Origin: UBA4722 sp041690995
GTDB lineage: Bacteria > Pseudomonadota > Gammaproteobacteria > DSM-16500
Assembly (NCBI GenBank): GCA_041690995.1
Contig: JBEPVM010000017.1
Span: 1-30,355, forward strand
Reading direction: 5' to 3'
DNA: 30,355 bases
Shown piece after piece: positions 16,651 through 25,232 of the stretch. Each line of letters starts with the position of its first letter. The first letter of the stretch is position 1. The translations under genes were made by a program, and so were the position numbers. The notes under the pieces were generated by a model. The model searched no databases. It was not told where the DNA came from and worked only from the letters and a program-made list of their open reading frames with translations.

Positions 16651-17733
16651 TTAATTATAGCAATAAAATAAATATTCCTTAGTTCCTTTCCTGGAGCCTT
16701 TTCCTCCATAATGATTCTGGTATTCATATTCAAAAATCTTTACTTGCTTGTATTTTTTTATCATCTCTATCATGACATCTTTATCAGGATAACCTTTACT
16801 ATTATATGAAATCAACCAATAAGGGATATGCCGACTATTTTCAAATAATCTTTCAAACGACAACTTTACCTCTGTCTTTTGTACAAAACCACTATCTTTT
16901 TTTGGGAAATATGCTTTCGTCCCATTTATAAACTGCTTATCTTTCCAATACTCAACAAAAGTCTCTAAAAAATGATAAAAAGCTTGATAATCAGGATGGC
17001 ACCCACAGTAAGGCGGATCAAAATATGCAACGTCTACATTTTTTAAAGTTTTTACTAAAGTTGGAGTATCTTCGCAAAAAACAATATTCTTTTTTTTATT
17101 ATCAAAAACTGCATTATTATAATCGATCAATAAATCAAGAAACAACTCTTTAATTGGTTTAGCAATAGAAGGATTTCTCTTTACTCTGTTTTTATCTTTA
17201 CTATAGCGTATCGCACTTGTATGTGCAAAATGTCCGAGCAAAATCTTTCTGGTTAACGCCCTATTCATTATTGCAAAAGCCAAAGATTGCTTGTGGGGAC
17301 TATCTAAAAGACCAATGTTCGCTCGAAAATTATCTAAAAATTTCGCTTGACTCCTTTCAAAAAAGACATTGGTAAAAACATCTTCAATAAGAGTTTCCGC
17401 ATTTTCATTTTTTTCAAATAGAAGTGAAACATCCCTATCTGTTAAAATAATTCGATTATTTTCTATTAATGCCTTAGCAATATGATAGTTAAATTTTAGA
17501 AAATCGTTACTGATAATCCTTATTCCCTTGGTTTTAAAATAATATCCAAGAACAGATGTTCCACTAAAAGCATCGAAGAGAGTACTGACACCTTTCGGAG
17601 TATTTTCAAATATCCATTCAACTAATTTTTCTTTACTTCCTAAATACTGAGTTTTAGGAAATTTAAGTGCTTTGGTAGGCTTATAAACCTTATATTGAGT
17701 ATTAAGAAAACTTAATTGAGCATCTACTTCCAT
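16651..17733 (-). CDS. D12-class N6-adenine DNA methyltransferase
   Basis: DNA methyltransferase of about 360 residues that should protect the host from the endonuclease encoded next. The AdoMet-binding motif I is FDAFSGTSVLG, preceded by the D12-type motif QYLGSK near residue 30, and the catalytic motif IV is DPPY at 239-242. The order (motif I before DPPY) places it in the alpha (D12) class with DpnIIA-type enzymes. The ATG at 17731-17733 has AGGCGGG before it; an ATG at 17751 is also possible. It begins about 60 bases after gmhA, so the pair may ride on the sugar-operon transcript. Confidence 0.88.
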   Translation of the reverse strand: MEVDAQLSFLNTQYKVYKPTKALKFPKTQYLGSKEKLVEWIFENTPKGVSTLFDAFSGTSVLGYYFKTKGIRIISNDFLKFNYHIAKALIENNRIILTDRDVSLLFEKNENAETLIEDVFTNVFFERSQAKFLDNFRANIGLLDSPHKQSLAFAIMNRALTRKILLGHFAHTSAIRYSKDKNRVKRNPSIAKPIKELFLDLLIDYNNAVFDNKKKNIVFCEDTPTLVKTLKNVDVAYFDPPYCGCHPDYQAFYHFLETFVEYWKDKQFINGTKAYFPKKDSGFVQKTEVKLSFERLFENSRHIPYWLISYNSKGYPDKDVMIEMIKKYKQVKIFEYEYQNHYGGKGSRKGTKEYLFYCYN

Positions 17734-17793
17734 AATTTGCCCGCCTAACATAAATTTTATTACGTCTTATACAAAAATCCTGTTCTCGTCTCT

Positions 17794-18426
17794 CTAAGAA
17801 ATAATCTCACCTTCATGATGACGAATCTGGAGAAGCTTAGGGTTGTACTCCACTCCATAAATATCTTCTTCAATGAGCGCGCAGATAATATGTCCTAGCA
17901 CAATATGGCCTTCTTGAATTTTGGGTGTATCACCTGAGGGAACTGTTAATAATAAATCACACCATTCTACCATCAAAGGAGCCGCTTTGCCTGTAAAGCC
18001 AATAGTCACTATTTTTTTTGTGCGTGCTGTTTCTAATGCTTTTAAAATATTCTTTGATTTTCCAGAGGTAGAAATCGCAATCAGCACATCGCCTGGTTGC
18101 CCTAATGCCTCGATTTGACGTGAAAAAATTGTTTCAAACGCATAATCATTACCAATCGCTGTTAACGCAGAGGTATCTGTCGTCAAGGCAATTGCCGCCA
18201 TCGCAGGTCGATCATACCCCAAACGGCTTACCAATTCCGCCGCCAAATGCTGCGAATCTGCCGCACTACCGCCATTACCCACGAATAAAATTTTATGGCC
18301 TGAACGTAATGCTGTCACGCAAGTGCGCGCTATTTTCTCGACGGTACTTAACAATAATTCATCTTCTAAAATTTTTTGTATGAGTGTTTGGGTTTTCTGA
18401 ATATGTTTTTGAATCACATGCTGCAT
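17794..18426 (-). CDS. gmhA: Phosphoheptose isomerase (sedoheptulose-7-phosphate isomerase)
   Basis: SIS-domain enzyme of 210 residues converting sedoheptulose 7-phosphate to D-glycero-D-manno-heptose 7-phosphate, the first committed step of heptose nucleotide synthesis. The SIS motif VGNGGSAADSQH is at about 49-60. Probable zinc ligands are H60, E64, Q171 and H179, with spacing as in E. coli GmhA, and the phosphate-binding ISTSGKS block is intact. GAGGAAT precedes the ATG at 18424-18426. It begins 17 bases after the 4,6-dehydratase gene. A second gmhA for core lipopolysaccharide may exist elsewhere, as in organisms with a dedicated GDP-heptose branch. Confidence 0.93.
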   Translation of the reverse strand: MQHVIQKHIQKTQTLIQKILEDELLLSTVEKIARTCVTALRSGHKILFVGNGGSAADSQHLAAELVSRLGYDRPAMAAIALTTDTSALTAIGNDYAFETIFSRQIEALGQPGDVLIAISTSGKSKNILKALETARTKKIVTIGFTGKAAPLMVEWCDLLLTVPSGDTPKIQEGHIVLGHIICALIEEDIYGVEYNPKLLQIRHHEGEIIS

Positions 18427-18443
18427 AAAATAATTCCTCTCTT

Positions 18444-19460
18444 TTAACGCGTCAAAAAATCTGCGGACAAGCGAACTCGTTCACGCCAATAATCCAGTAA
18501 ATCTTGCATCGTTTGTTCAAAAGTAATCAATGGTTTCCAACCGGTATGTTTTGAAAATTTTCGCGTATCAGGTATTTGTAAATCTGCATCAATCGGTCGT
18601 AATCGCTCAGGGTCTGTTTCAATTTTTATTTTATCTTTCGCACTTGAAAGCGAAATCAAATAATTCAATAACTCTCCCACCGTGCAGGTGTAGCTACCTC
18701 CAATATTATAATATTCACCTGGAACAGGGTTATGCGTGACCAATAAATAATACGCATGCACCGCATCACGCACATCCGCAAATGTACGTAAAGATTGTAA
18801 ATTTCCTACTTTGACTACGGGTGAAATTAAATCTCTTTCAATCATGGCAATTTGTTTTGCAAAAGTAGACTCTGCAAAAACATCACCTCGTCGTGGACCC
18901 GTATGTGTAAACATACGCGTTGTCATCACTGTCATTTGATAGGCTTCTGCATAATAACGCCCTATTAAATCTGTTCCTACTTTAGAAATGGCATAAGGCG
19001 ATGCAGGATGAAAAGTACAATCTTCATCAATAGGCAATTTTTCTTTAGGCACACGACCAAAAACTTCGGACGATGCACAGATATGAATCACGGCTTCTTT
19101 GTTATATTTACGAAGCGCCTCTAAAATACGCGATGTTCCTTGTATATTCGTTTCATACGTATCAAGCGGCGCGGTAAAACTGGTTTGAGGATAACTCTGC
19201 GCTGCCAGATGAAAAACATAGTCAGGATTAGCAAGCTTGACTGCGTTATCTATGGAATCTGAATCTCGCAAATCACCATAAATTAAATGAACTCGCTGTT
19301 TTTTATTAATCGCTGAAATTAAATGAGATAAATTATCCAAAGGACTGCGCCAACGACACAACCCTATAATTTCCCAGTCAGTATTATCTAAGAGATAATC
19401 TGCTAAGTGCGAGCCTACCATGCCCGTGATACCCGTGATAAATGCCCGTTTTTTTGTCAT
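18444..19460 (-). CDS. GDP-mannose/GDP-heptose 4,6-dehydratase family protein
   Basis: Short-chain dehydrogenase-type sugar nucleotide enzyme of 338 residues. The NAD(P)-binding motif GITGMVG is at 10-16, and the catalytic residues are S131-E132 (ASSEVFG) and Y156/K160 (YAISK). Enzymes of this group remove water from the C4-C6 positions of a GDP-sugar to give the 4-keto-6-deoxy form. GmhA next door and HddC in the same strand suggest that GDP-D-glycero-D-manno-heptose is the substrate, as for DmhA/WcbK-type enzymes, rather than GDP-mannose; sequence alone does not settle this. It is the first gene of the minus-strand run and is divergent from the glycosyltransferases. Confidence 0.82.
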   Translation of the reverse strand: MTKKRAFITGITGMVGSHLADYLLDNTDWEIIGLCRWRSPLDNLSHLISAINKKQRVHLIYGDLRDSDSIDNAVKLANPDYVFHLAAQSYPQTSFTAPLDTYETNIQGTSRILEALRKYNKEAVIHICASSEVFGRVPKEKLPIDEDCTFHPASPYAISKVGTDLIGRYYAEAYQMTVMTTRMFTHTGPRRGDVFAESTFAKQIAMIERDLISPVVKVGNLQSLRTFADVRDAVHAYYLLVTHNPVPGEYYNIGGSYTCTVGELLNYLISLSSAKDKIKIETDPERLRPIDADLQIPDTRKFSKHTGWKPLITFEQTMQDLLDYWRERVRLSADFLTR

Positions 19461-19491
19461 TATAACGTTTCTTATGCCTATGTCTGTGATA

Positions 19492-19497
19492 TATAAT
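19492..19497 (+). promoter_or_regulatory. Candidate -10 box for glycosyltransferase operon
   Basis: TATAAT about 50 bases before the first glycosyltransferase ATG, with a weak TTCTTA -35 at 19469-19474 (17-base spacer). On the opposite strand TTGACT (19541-19536) with TAAAGT (19519-19514) could serve the dehydratase gene. Confidence 0.35.
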
Positions 19498-19547
19498 TAG
19501 TAGCGAGTGTCCTACTTTAGCGAAATAAACGAGGAAGTCAATAAATT

Positions 19548-20732
19548 ATGAAGATATTACTGATTACTGATAATCATACCTCGCAGGGGGGCGGCGCAGA
19601 AAAACAGTTTTTTATGCTAAAAGAATTACTAAAAAATCATAGAGATACCACTGTTTTTAGCTTAGGCTTTGGTACTCAAGCAAACAAAGGCCACGATTTC
19701 ATTATCTTCAAAGAAACACGATCTAAAATACTCAGGCAGCTATGGCGAATGTTTTTTAATCCTGTCAAATATTGGCAACTTCGAAAGGCGATTACAAAAA
19801 TTAACCCGACTGTTATTCACCTCCATAATATAAAAAAATATACGCCCGCACTTTTACACGCCGTACGTGGTTACCCTACACTGCAAACAGTCCATGATTT
19901 CAGTCCACTCTGCCCAACCCAATGGAATGTACACAACGATCTTCAGCCCTGCACGAGGGGTATTTCACTAAAATGTCTCTGGCAGCATCGTAGAAATTAC
20001 TCATTCATTTCTTACATCGCCCTGCTTTATTCTTTTATTCGACTGCGAACATTCTTAAAAAAATCAGTCGCACATTTTATCGTGCCTTCACCTTTATTAG
20101 AAAACTATTTGAGAATAAATCAATTTAAAAATATAAGTTGTATTTTGCCTTTTATGTCAAAAGAAGAAGTACGCCATGAGCCTATTAAGAAGAATCATTT
20201 TCTTTATATTGGACAACTCGAACAACAAAAAGGTGTCTCTATTTTATTAAATGAATTTAGATATGCATTACAAAAAAATAATAATTTAACGCTCACCCTC
20301 GCGGGTAGTGGCTCTCAGGAAAATCTATTAAAAAAACAGGTAAGGAAGTGGAATTTAGAAAATAAAATACATTTTATAGGTTGGATAGAAAATCCCGCTG
20401 CCTTATACAGGCAGTGCAGTGCGCTTATTTTTCCGAGTATCGGCATGGAATCATTTGGTTTAGTCATCACCGAAGCGATGGCATACGCACGCCCTGTGAT
20501 TGGCTCTCATCGCGGCCCTACTGTATGGCTGGTTGATCATAATAAAACGGGGTTATTATTTGATCCTTTAAAAACAGGTGAACTGGCAAATGCAATACTC
20601 TCATTAGCAGATAACCCTACCCTCACCGAAACACTTGGAAAAAATGCGTATGAAAAATGGAAAAAATTTCCAAAAAATCTAACCATTTTGAATCAACTCA
20701 TCATTCTTTATAAGGCTATACAAACTATATGA
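19548..20732 (+). CDS. GT4-family glycosyltransferase
   Basis: GT-B fold glycosyltransferase of 394 residues with no membrane segment, so acting on the cytoplasmic face. The N-terminal acceptor domain has GGGAEKQ near residue 15, and the donor domain carries FLYIGQLEQQKG and the retaining E-x7-E motif, E301 to E309 (ESFGLVITE). A nucleotide-diphospho-sugar donor is expected; one of the GDP-sugars from this locus is a reasonable guess. The acceptor domain contains a Cys-rich stretch (HDFSPLCPTQW and two further Cys) seen in some O-antigen transferases. It overlaps the next gene by four bases (ATGA), so the two transferases are coupled. Confidence 0.87.
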   Translation: MKILLITDNHTSQGGGAEKQFFMLKELLKNHRDTTVFSLGFGTQANKGHDFIIFKETRSKILRQLWRMFFNPVKYWQLRKAITKINPTVIHLHNIKKYTPALLHAVRGYPTLQTVHDFSPLCPTQWNVHNDLQPCTRGISLKCLWQHRRNYSFISYIALLYSFIRLRTFLKKSVAHFIVPSPLLENYLRINQFKNISCILPFMSKEEVRHEPIKKNHFLYIGQLEQQKGVSILLNEFRYALQKNNNLTLTLAGSGSQENLLKKQVRKWNLENKIHFIGWIENPAALYRQCSALIFPSIGMESFGLVITEAMAYARPVIGSHRGPTVWLVDHNKTGLLFDPLKTGELANAILSLADNPTLTETLGKNAYEKWKKFPKNLTILNQLIILYKAIQTI

Positions 20733-21856
20733 GAATTGGCATTGGCACCACTAAAATTGAACCTACCGTATGCCATGGTAATATTGATGGGATAGGCGTG
20801 TATGTGCAGAACCTCCTGCACTATTACAAAAAACTTCAATTAGATGTCTTACCTATCAGCTATCCTCCTTTGATAGGCCAACATAAAACAACGAGCTTTT
20901 GTTTACCTTATTCATTAGCCACCTTAGCTGCCTTAACACCGCTAAAATCTTTATTGAATCATCCACTCGAAAAAAAAATCGATCTTTTTCATGCGACAGA
21001 TTATCTCATCCCTCGATTTAGTCAGATACCAGTCGTTGCGACACTGCATGATGCTATTATGCTAAAACATCCTGAATGGTGTAACCCTCACCTCCGAAAA
21101 ATTAAAAATTTTCTTATCAAGCATTCAATTCAATGGGCGACCCATATTATCGCTATCTCCCAAACAATGGTGCCTGAATTAGTGAATTATTGGGGAGTCG
21201 ATGAAAATAAAATTAGCGTTGTGTATCAAGGTATATCCGATGGGTGGTTCGAAAAAATAATACCAGCGAAGCAAAAAAAAATCTTAGATAAATTTCATCT
21301 ACAAGAAAATTTTATACTCGCTGTCGGCACATTACAGCCCAGAAAAAATTTTATACGTATTATTCAAGCGTATGATGCTTTGCCAGAACACTTGCAAAAA
21401 AAGCATAAGCTTGTTTTGGTGGGCAAAGAAGGATGGCAATCTCATGATACCCTCAATGAAATAAAAAAAATTGTTTCTAAAAACAAGGCGATTTGGCTAC
21501 AGTATGTCACACTTGAAGAATTACGCGTGTTATATCAAAGTGCGAAATTGTTTTTATTTCCCTCCTTATCAGAAGGGTTTGGCGCTCCACTTTTAGAAGC
21601 CTTTGCCTCCGGTATTCCAGTTGTTACCTCTCATCTAAGCTGCTTACCAGAAATTGCAGGTAAAGCTGCTTATCTCGTTGATCCTTTTGATACTATAGAA
21701 ATCAAAAAAGCTATTTATACACTCTTAACAAACCCTGAGCTTTGCGAAGAACTGGTCAAACAAGGGCAATGTAGAGTGCGACAATTTACGTTACAAAAAT
21801 GCGCGGAAGAAACCATCAAAGTTTATCAAAAAGTTATATCGGCATGGAACTCTTAA
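20729..21856 (+). CDS. GT4-family glycosyltransferase (mannosyltransferase-like)
   Basis: GT-B glycosyltransferase of 375 residues. It has the N-terminal GIGVYVQNLL motif, HATDYLIPR and VVATLHDAI of the WbaZ/MtfB-type GT4 enzymes, and in the donor domain VGTLQPRKN and the E-x7-E motif E282 to E290 (EGFGAPLLE). These relatives often transfer mannose or related GDP-sugars onto O-antigen repeats, which suits a locus making GDP-heptoses; the exact donor is unknown. Translation is coupled to the upstream transferase by a four-base overlap. No strong terminator follows. Confidence 0.88.
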   Translation: MRIGIGTTKIEPTVCHGNIDGIGVYVQNLLHYYKKLQLDVLPISYPPLIGQHKTTSFCLPYSLATLAALTPLKSLLNHPLEKKIDLFHATDYLIPRFSQIPVVATLHDAIMLKHPEWCNPHLRKIKNFLIKHSIQWATHIIAISQTMVPELVNYWGVDENKISVVYQGISDGWFEKIIPAKQKKILDKFHLQENFILAVGTLQPRKNFIRIIQAYDALPEHLQKKHKLVLVGKEGWQSHDTLNEIKKIVSKNKAIWLQYVTLEELRVLYQSAKLFLFPSLSEGFGAPLLEAFASGIPVVTSHLSCLPEIAGKAAYLVDPFDTIEIKKAIYTLLTNPELCEELVKQGQCRVRQFTLQKCAEETIKVYQKVISAWNS

Positions 21857-21948
21857 TAGAATGCCTGGAAATTTTTTTATTACAACAGGGTAAAATTTCT
21901 TAATTTTAATGTTAAAATTGCTATAAAAATAAATCTGAGGAAAGAGCC

Positions 21949-22107
21949 ATGCCTAAATCTTTAAACGAAAAAGCTCTTTGTTATATGGGTATTTCTGGCT
22001 GGAATTATCCAGATTGGCGTGGCAGTTTTTATCCGCCTCGGCTAGCGCAGCGTCATGCTGTGACATTGAAAAAAATGACTGTTTTGAATAATGTTGCCAA
22101 ACTGTAA
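21949..22107 (+). pseudogene. Truncated DUF72 (YecE-like) gene remnant
   Basis: A 52-codon frame with a good ribosome-binding site (GAGGAAAG) begins MPKSLNEKALCYMGIS and continues GWNYPDWRGSFYPPRLAQ, the hallmark N-terminus of DUF72 proteins, which are normally about 240-300 residues. After about 45 residues the similarity fades (MTVLNNVAKL) and a TAA ends it at 22107; the rest of the domain is absent downstream. The function of DUF72 is not established. It is best seen as a deletion remnant next to the glycan locus. Confidence 0.75.
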
Positions 22108-22128
22108 AAAGTATAAGCTCCGAATCGT

Positions 22129-22193
22129 TTGGATAATATTTGAAAAATCAGTATAATAATCGCAGATGATCTTGATAGACACTCAGTCAAGAT
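22129..22193 (+). promoter_or_regulatory. Promoter and leader hairpin of the hemerythrin-like gene
   Basis: TTGGAT (22129-22134), a 17-base spacer and TATAAT (22152-22157) make a plausible sigma-70 promoter. The leader of about 67 bases contains a perfect 7-bp stem, atcttga (22169-22175) with tcaagat (22187-22193), followed by a T-rich stretch; whether it attenuates transcription is unknown. Confidence 0.55.
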
Positions 22194-22230
22194 ATTATTT
22201 TATTTAACCAAACCTTATAAAGGAAAAAAT

Positions 22231-22719
22231 ATGAATATTTATAATTATCTTAAAAAAGACCACAAAAAGGTAAAACAATTATTTAATAAAATTATCCTCT
22301 CAAAGTCTTCTAAAGAACGCGAAAATTATTTTTTAGAAATCAGGAAAGAGCTGGAATTACACGCAGATTCCGAACATGCTACTTTTTACGAGGCGTTAAA
22401 AAGCAATCCGGCAGGTGAAGACGATGCAAAACATGGCGACAAAGAGCATGAAGAAATTAAAAAATCGTTGTCTAAGTTAAATAAAATTCCTTTGAAAGAA
22501 ACTGCCAAGTGGTTTGTGCAATTAGGAGAATTAAAGCGCATCGTTGAACATCATGTGGAGGAAGAAGAATCTGAAATGTTTAAAGATGCCCAGGAAATTC
22601 TTTCAGAGCAGGAAGCAGAGGAGTTGAGTATCAAGATGGAAGAATTAAAAGATAAAATGATGAGTTCTAAATCATTTCAAAATAAATTTGGAAAGATTAA
22701 GAAAAAACTTACTTTGTAA
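22231..22719 (+). CDS. Hemerythrin HHE-domain protein
   Basis: Cytoplasmic four-helix protein of 162 residues expected to bind a di-iron centre. Candidate ligands are H11 (KKDHKKV), H44 and E48 (ELHADSEHATFYE), H73 (KEHEEI) and H107/H108 with E112 (EHHVEEEE), in the standard HHE order. Relatives sense or store oxygen, respond to nitric oxide or repair iron centres; the specific role here is not evident. The C-terminal 45 residues are highly charged. AAAGGA lies before the ATG. It is monocistronic with its own promoter. Confidence 0.85.
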   Translation: MNIYNYLKKDHKKVKQLFNKIILSKSSKERENYFLEIRKELELHADSEHATFYEALKSNPAGEDDAKHGDKEHEEIKKSLSKLNKIPLKETAKWFVQLGELKRIVEHHVEEEESEMFKDAQEILSEQEAEELSIKMEELKDKMMSSKSFQNKFGKIKKKLTL

Positions 22720-22876
22720 ATCGGTTAGATGCTTAAAATGGTTAAACTGGTTTACCCGTAAAAAAATTCTGCTTAGAAAGCAGTAATTAAAATTTTTTAA
22801 GCAGGGTTTTATTTTAACGCATATTACACACAACTTTTTCAGCACTTTGGGTGGTTTTAACAAGAGGATAAACACA

Positions 22877-23704
22877 ATGGCTTTCCAAGAATGGCTGCCG
22901 CCCATCTTAGCGTCAGTGGTAGCAGATCCCGTAGCCATTATAATGGGGCTTTCTATATTTGTGATAACTATCATCGCTTTTCCAGCCATTTTAAAAATTA
23001 GCGATACTGTTACTCAAATAGTACTCTCTACTATTTTTGGGTTTCGGGAATCGGATACCCTACTACCGGCCGAAGAGGAAGTTCTCGAACAAAACAGAGG
23101 AAGTGAATCCAATCCTTATTACCGTCCTTTAAAAAAAATGTTTTTTTACTTACTTAATCCTTCAGTTTCATGGAAAAAAATAAAAAAAGATTGGTCTTTT
23201 ACAGAAGAGTCTCCCGCAGATAACATAAGGCAAAAGTTAAAGTCATTATTTTTTATTTTAGCCACCATCGCAGCGTGTATGGTATATTTTTTTCCACCTA
23301 TTGCATCATTAGGAATTATACAAGTGGCGACAGCTGCACTTATTCAAGCAGGTTTACATCAAGCACTTGCTCATTATGTTATAACAGTCATCGCCGGTGG
23401 GCTAGTTTACGCGTGTCGATCTCCTTTGATTGGAGTAAGCCTGGGCATAGGAGCATTGTATCGTTACTGCTATGAAAGCTGTAGACAAAAAGCATCTGGT
23501 TCAAACACCAGCGAAAGCACGCTGAAGATAAGTGAATCTTTCCCCCTTACAGAGAAAGGAGTGAAGAGCAGAAGCAGGAGTACATCTTCAACAGACGACT
23601 TGAGAATGGCTGAAGAAAAGGAAAGGTCGAGTACTACTACCCGCTTCCTCGAAATAACTTCCTCTTGTACTTCCCCTAAACATCAAGTATTCACACCCTC
23701 ATAA
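22877..23704 (+). CDS. Membrane protein of unknown function
   Basis: Protein of 275 residues that I do not recognise. The ATG at 22877 has GAGGA upstream; a frame opening at 22847 lacks a site. Hydrophobic segments lie near residues 17-39, 122-140, 143-160 and 166-192. A polar loop of about 80 residues follows the first segment, and a Ser/Thr- and Lys-rich tail of about 75 residues (KSRSRSTSSTDD) ends the protein. The low-complexity tail and the absence of any known family would fit a lineage-specific or host-interacting protein, but nothing here demonstrates this. It is convergent with rarA, 18 bases apart. Confidence 0.65.
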   Translation: MAFQEWLPPILASVVADPVAIIMGLSIFVITIIAFPAILKISDTVTQIVLSTIFGFRESDTLLPAEEEVLEQNRGSESNPYYRPLKKMFFYLLNPSVSWKKIKKDWSFTEESPADNIRQKLKSLFFILATIAACMVYFFPPIASLGIIQVATAALIQAGLHQALAHYVITVIAGGLVYACRSPLIGVSLGIGALYRYCYESCRQKASGSNTSESTLKISESFPLTEKGVKSRSRSTSSTDDLRMAEEKERSSTTTRFLEITSSCTSPKHQVFTPS

Positions 23705-23722
23705 GCAACCACTGCTTTTCGA

Positions 23723-25075
23723 TTATTTTGCTTCTTCATCCCACTTGTTCAACTGTTTCAACTTCTCTGAGATTTTTGCCTCTAGCCCACGTGTTGTAGG
23801 ATGATAATAGCGCCTAGGTTCAAGCTCAACGGGAAAATAATTCTCGCCCGCTGCATAAGCATTCGGCTCATCATGCGCATAGCGGTATTTTTTTCCATAA
23901 TTTAATTCTTTCATCAATTTTGTAGGCGCATTACGCAAGTGCAAAGGCACTTCCAAGGAACCCTGCGTTTTAATGTCGCTCATTGCCGCATTAAATGCAG
24001 TATACACTGCATTACTTTTAGGGGCGACAGCGAGATAGATAATGGCTTGAGCAATGGCTAATTCTCCTTCGGGACTTCCTAAACGCTCGTAAACATCACA
24101 CGCATTCACTGCTAATTCCAAAGCACGAGGGTCAGCATTCCCAATATCTTCACTGGCCATTCGCAAAGCACGTCGTGCAATATATAAAGGATCACACCCT
24201 CCTTCCAACATACGGACTAACCAATATAAGGCAGCATCGGGCGAAGAACCTCGTACTGCTTTGTGCAATGCAGAAATTTGATCGTAAAACGCTTCACCAT
24301 TTTTATCAAAACGCCGTATATTTTGTTGAATGACTTCTGTTAATAATTTTTTTGTGATAACCCGTTTTTCGCCTTTTTCTTCGGCAAAATCTGCCAAAAC
24401 CTCTAATAAATTTAAACACTGGCGCGCATCTCCATCTGCTGCTTGCACTAATATTTTCTGTAAGTGAAGCGGAAAATCTAATTGAGCATTCCCTAAACCG
24501 CGCTCACAATCTTTCAAAGCACGCGCAACTACCTGCAATAATTCATCTTCCGTCAACCTCTTTAACACATACACTCGGGTCCTGGATAGCAATGCATTAT
24601 TTAATTCAAAAGAAGGATTTTCTGTGGTTGCACCCATTAAAATTAAAGTTCCGTCTTCAACAAAAGGTAAAAATGCGTCTTGCTGCGCTTTGTTAAAGCG
24701 ATGCACTTCATCCACAAATAAAATTGTTTTTTTCTGCGTTGAGGCACGTGCTTTTTTTGCATCATCAACCACTGCCCGAATATCTTTTACACCTGAAAAA
24801 ATAGCAGATAATTTTTTAAAATGTGCGTTTACACGCAATGCCATCAAACACGCTAACGTGGTTTTCCCTGTTCCGGGTGGTCCCCATAAAATCATGGAAT
24901 GCAACACACCCTGCTCAATTGCCTTACGTAAAGGCTTCCCTTCACCTAACAAATGGGTTTGCCCTACCAATTCATCGAGCGATGTTGGCCTCAAACGTGC
25001 TGCCAGTGGTTGAAATGTAAGCACACGATCCACGTCTAGTTTTTCATTTGTCACATCAGTAGGAGTTTTTGGCAT
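23723..25075 (-). CDS. rarA: Replication-associated recombination protein A (RarA/MgsA), AAA+ ATPase
   Basis: Clamp-loader-like AAA+ ATPase of 450 residues acting at stalled replication forks. It has PLAARLRPTSLDELVGQ at the N-terminus, Walker A GPPGTGKTT (65-73), Walker B FVDEVHRF (D122, E123), sensor 1 GATTENPSF and an arginine finger in LLSRTRVY. The C-terminal oligomerisation domain ends with the typical NYFP and RRYYHPT blocks. The length matches E. coli RarA (447). ATG at 25075 is preferred over TTG at 25096. It is single in its orientation here; in E. coli it follows lolA, which is not present. Confidence 0.95.
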   Translation of the reverse strand: MPKTPTDVTNEKLDVDRVLTFQPLAARLRPTSLDELVGQTHLLGEGKPLRKAIEQGVLHSMILWGPPGTGKTTLACLMALRVNAHFKKLSAIFSGVKDIRAVVDDAKKARASTQKKTILFVDEVHRFNKAQQDAFLPFVEDGTLILMGATTENPSFELNNALLSRTRVYVLKRLTEDELLQVVARALKDCERGLGNAQLDFPLHLQKILVQAADGDARQCLNLLEVLADFAEEKGEKRVITKKLLTEVIQQNIRRFDKNGEAFYDQISALHKAVRGSSPDAALYWLVRMLEGGCDPLYIARRALRMASEDIGNADPRALELAVNACDVYERLGSPEGELAIAQAIIYLAVAPKSNAVYTAFNAAMSDIKTQGSLEVPLHLRNAPTKLMKELNYGKKYRYAHDEPNAYAAGENYFPVELEPRRYYHPTTRGLEAKISEKLKQLNKWDEEAK

Positions 25076-25167
25076 AAAATAAAATAATAAAGACAATCTG
25101 CTTAGCCAGAATGGATGCTAATTTTATAAAAACTATCAGTAAAAATTAACCAGCTAATCTATTTAAT

Positions 25168-25205
25168 AAAAAATCGCCTAGAGAAAATTTATTTCTCCAG
25201 GCGAT
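25168..25205 (-). terminator. Rho-independent terminator after the 160-residue secreted protein gene
   Basis: Stem atcgcct-a-gagaaa with tttctc-c-aggcgat (25173-25205), followed on the minus strand by a T run (25172-25168). It lies 28 bases beyond the stop at 25233. Confidence 0.75.
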
Positions 25206-25232
25206 GGATGATCTCCCCCCTTTATTAAAGGC

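Noticed and set aside
22735..22845. Terminator or small RNA after the hemerythrin gene
   Set aside because: There are short imperfect stems (ctgctt-aga-aagcag and a ggttaaac/gtttacc pair) but neither has a convincing T run or a promoter.
24624..25013. 129-codon open frame opposite rarA
   Set aside because: It is a shadow of the rarA coding sequence with no family features or ribosome-binding site.
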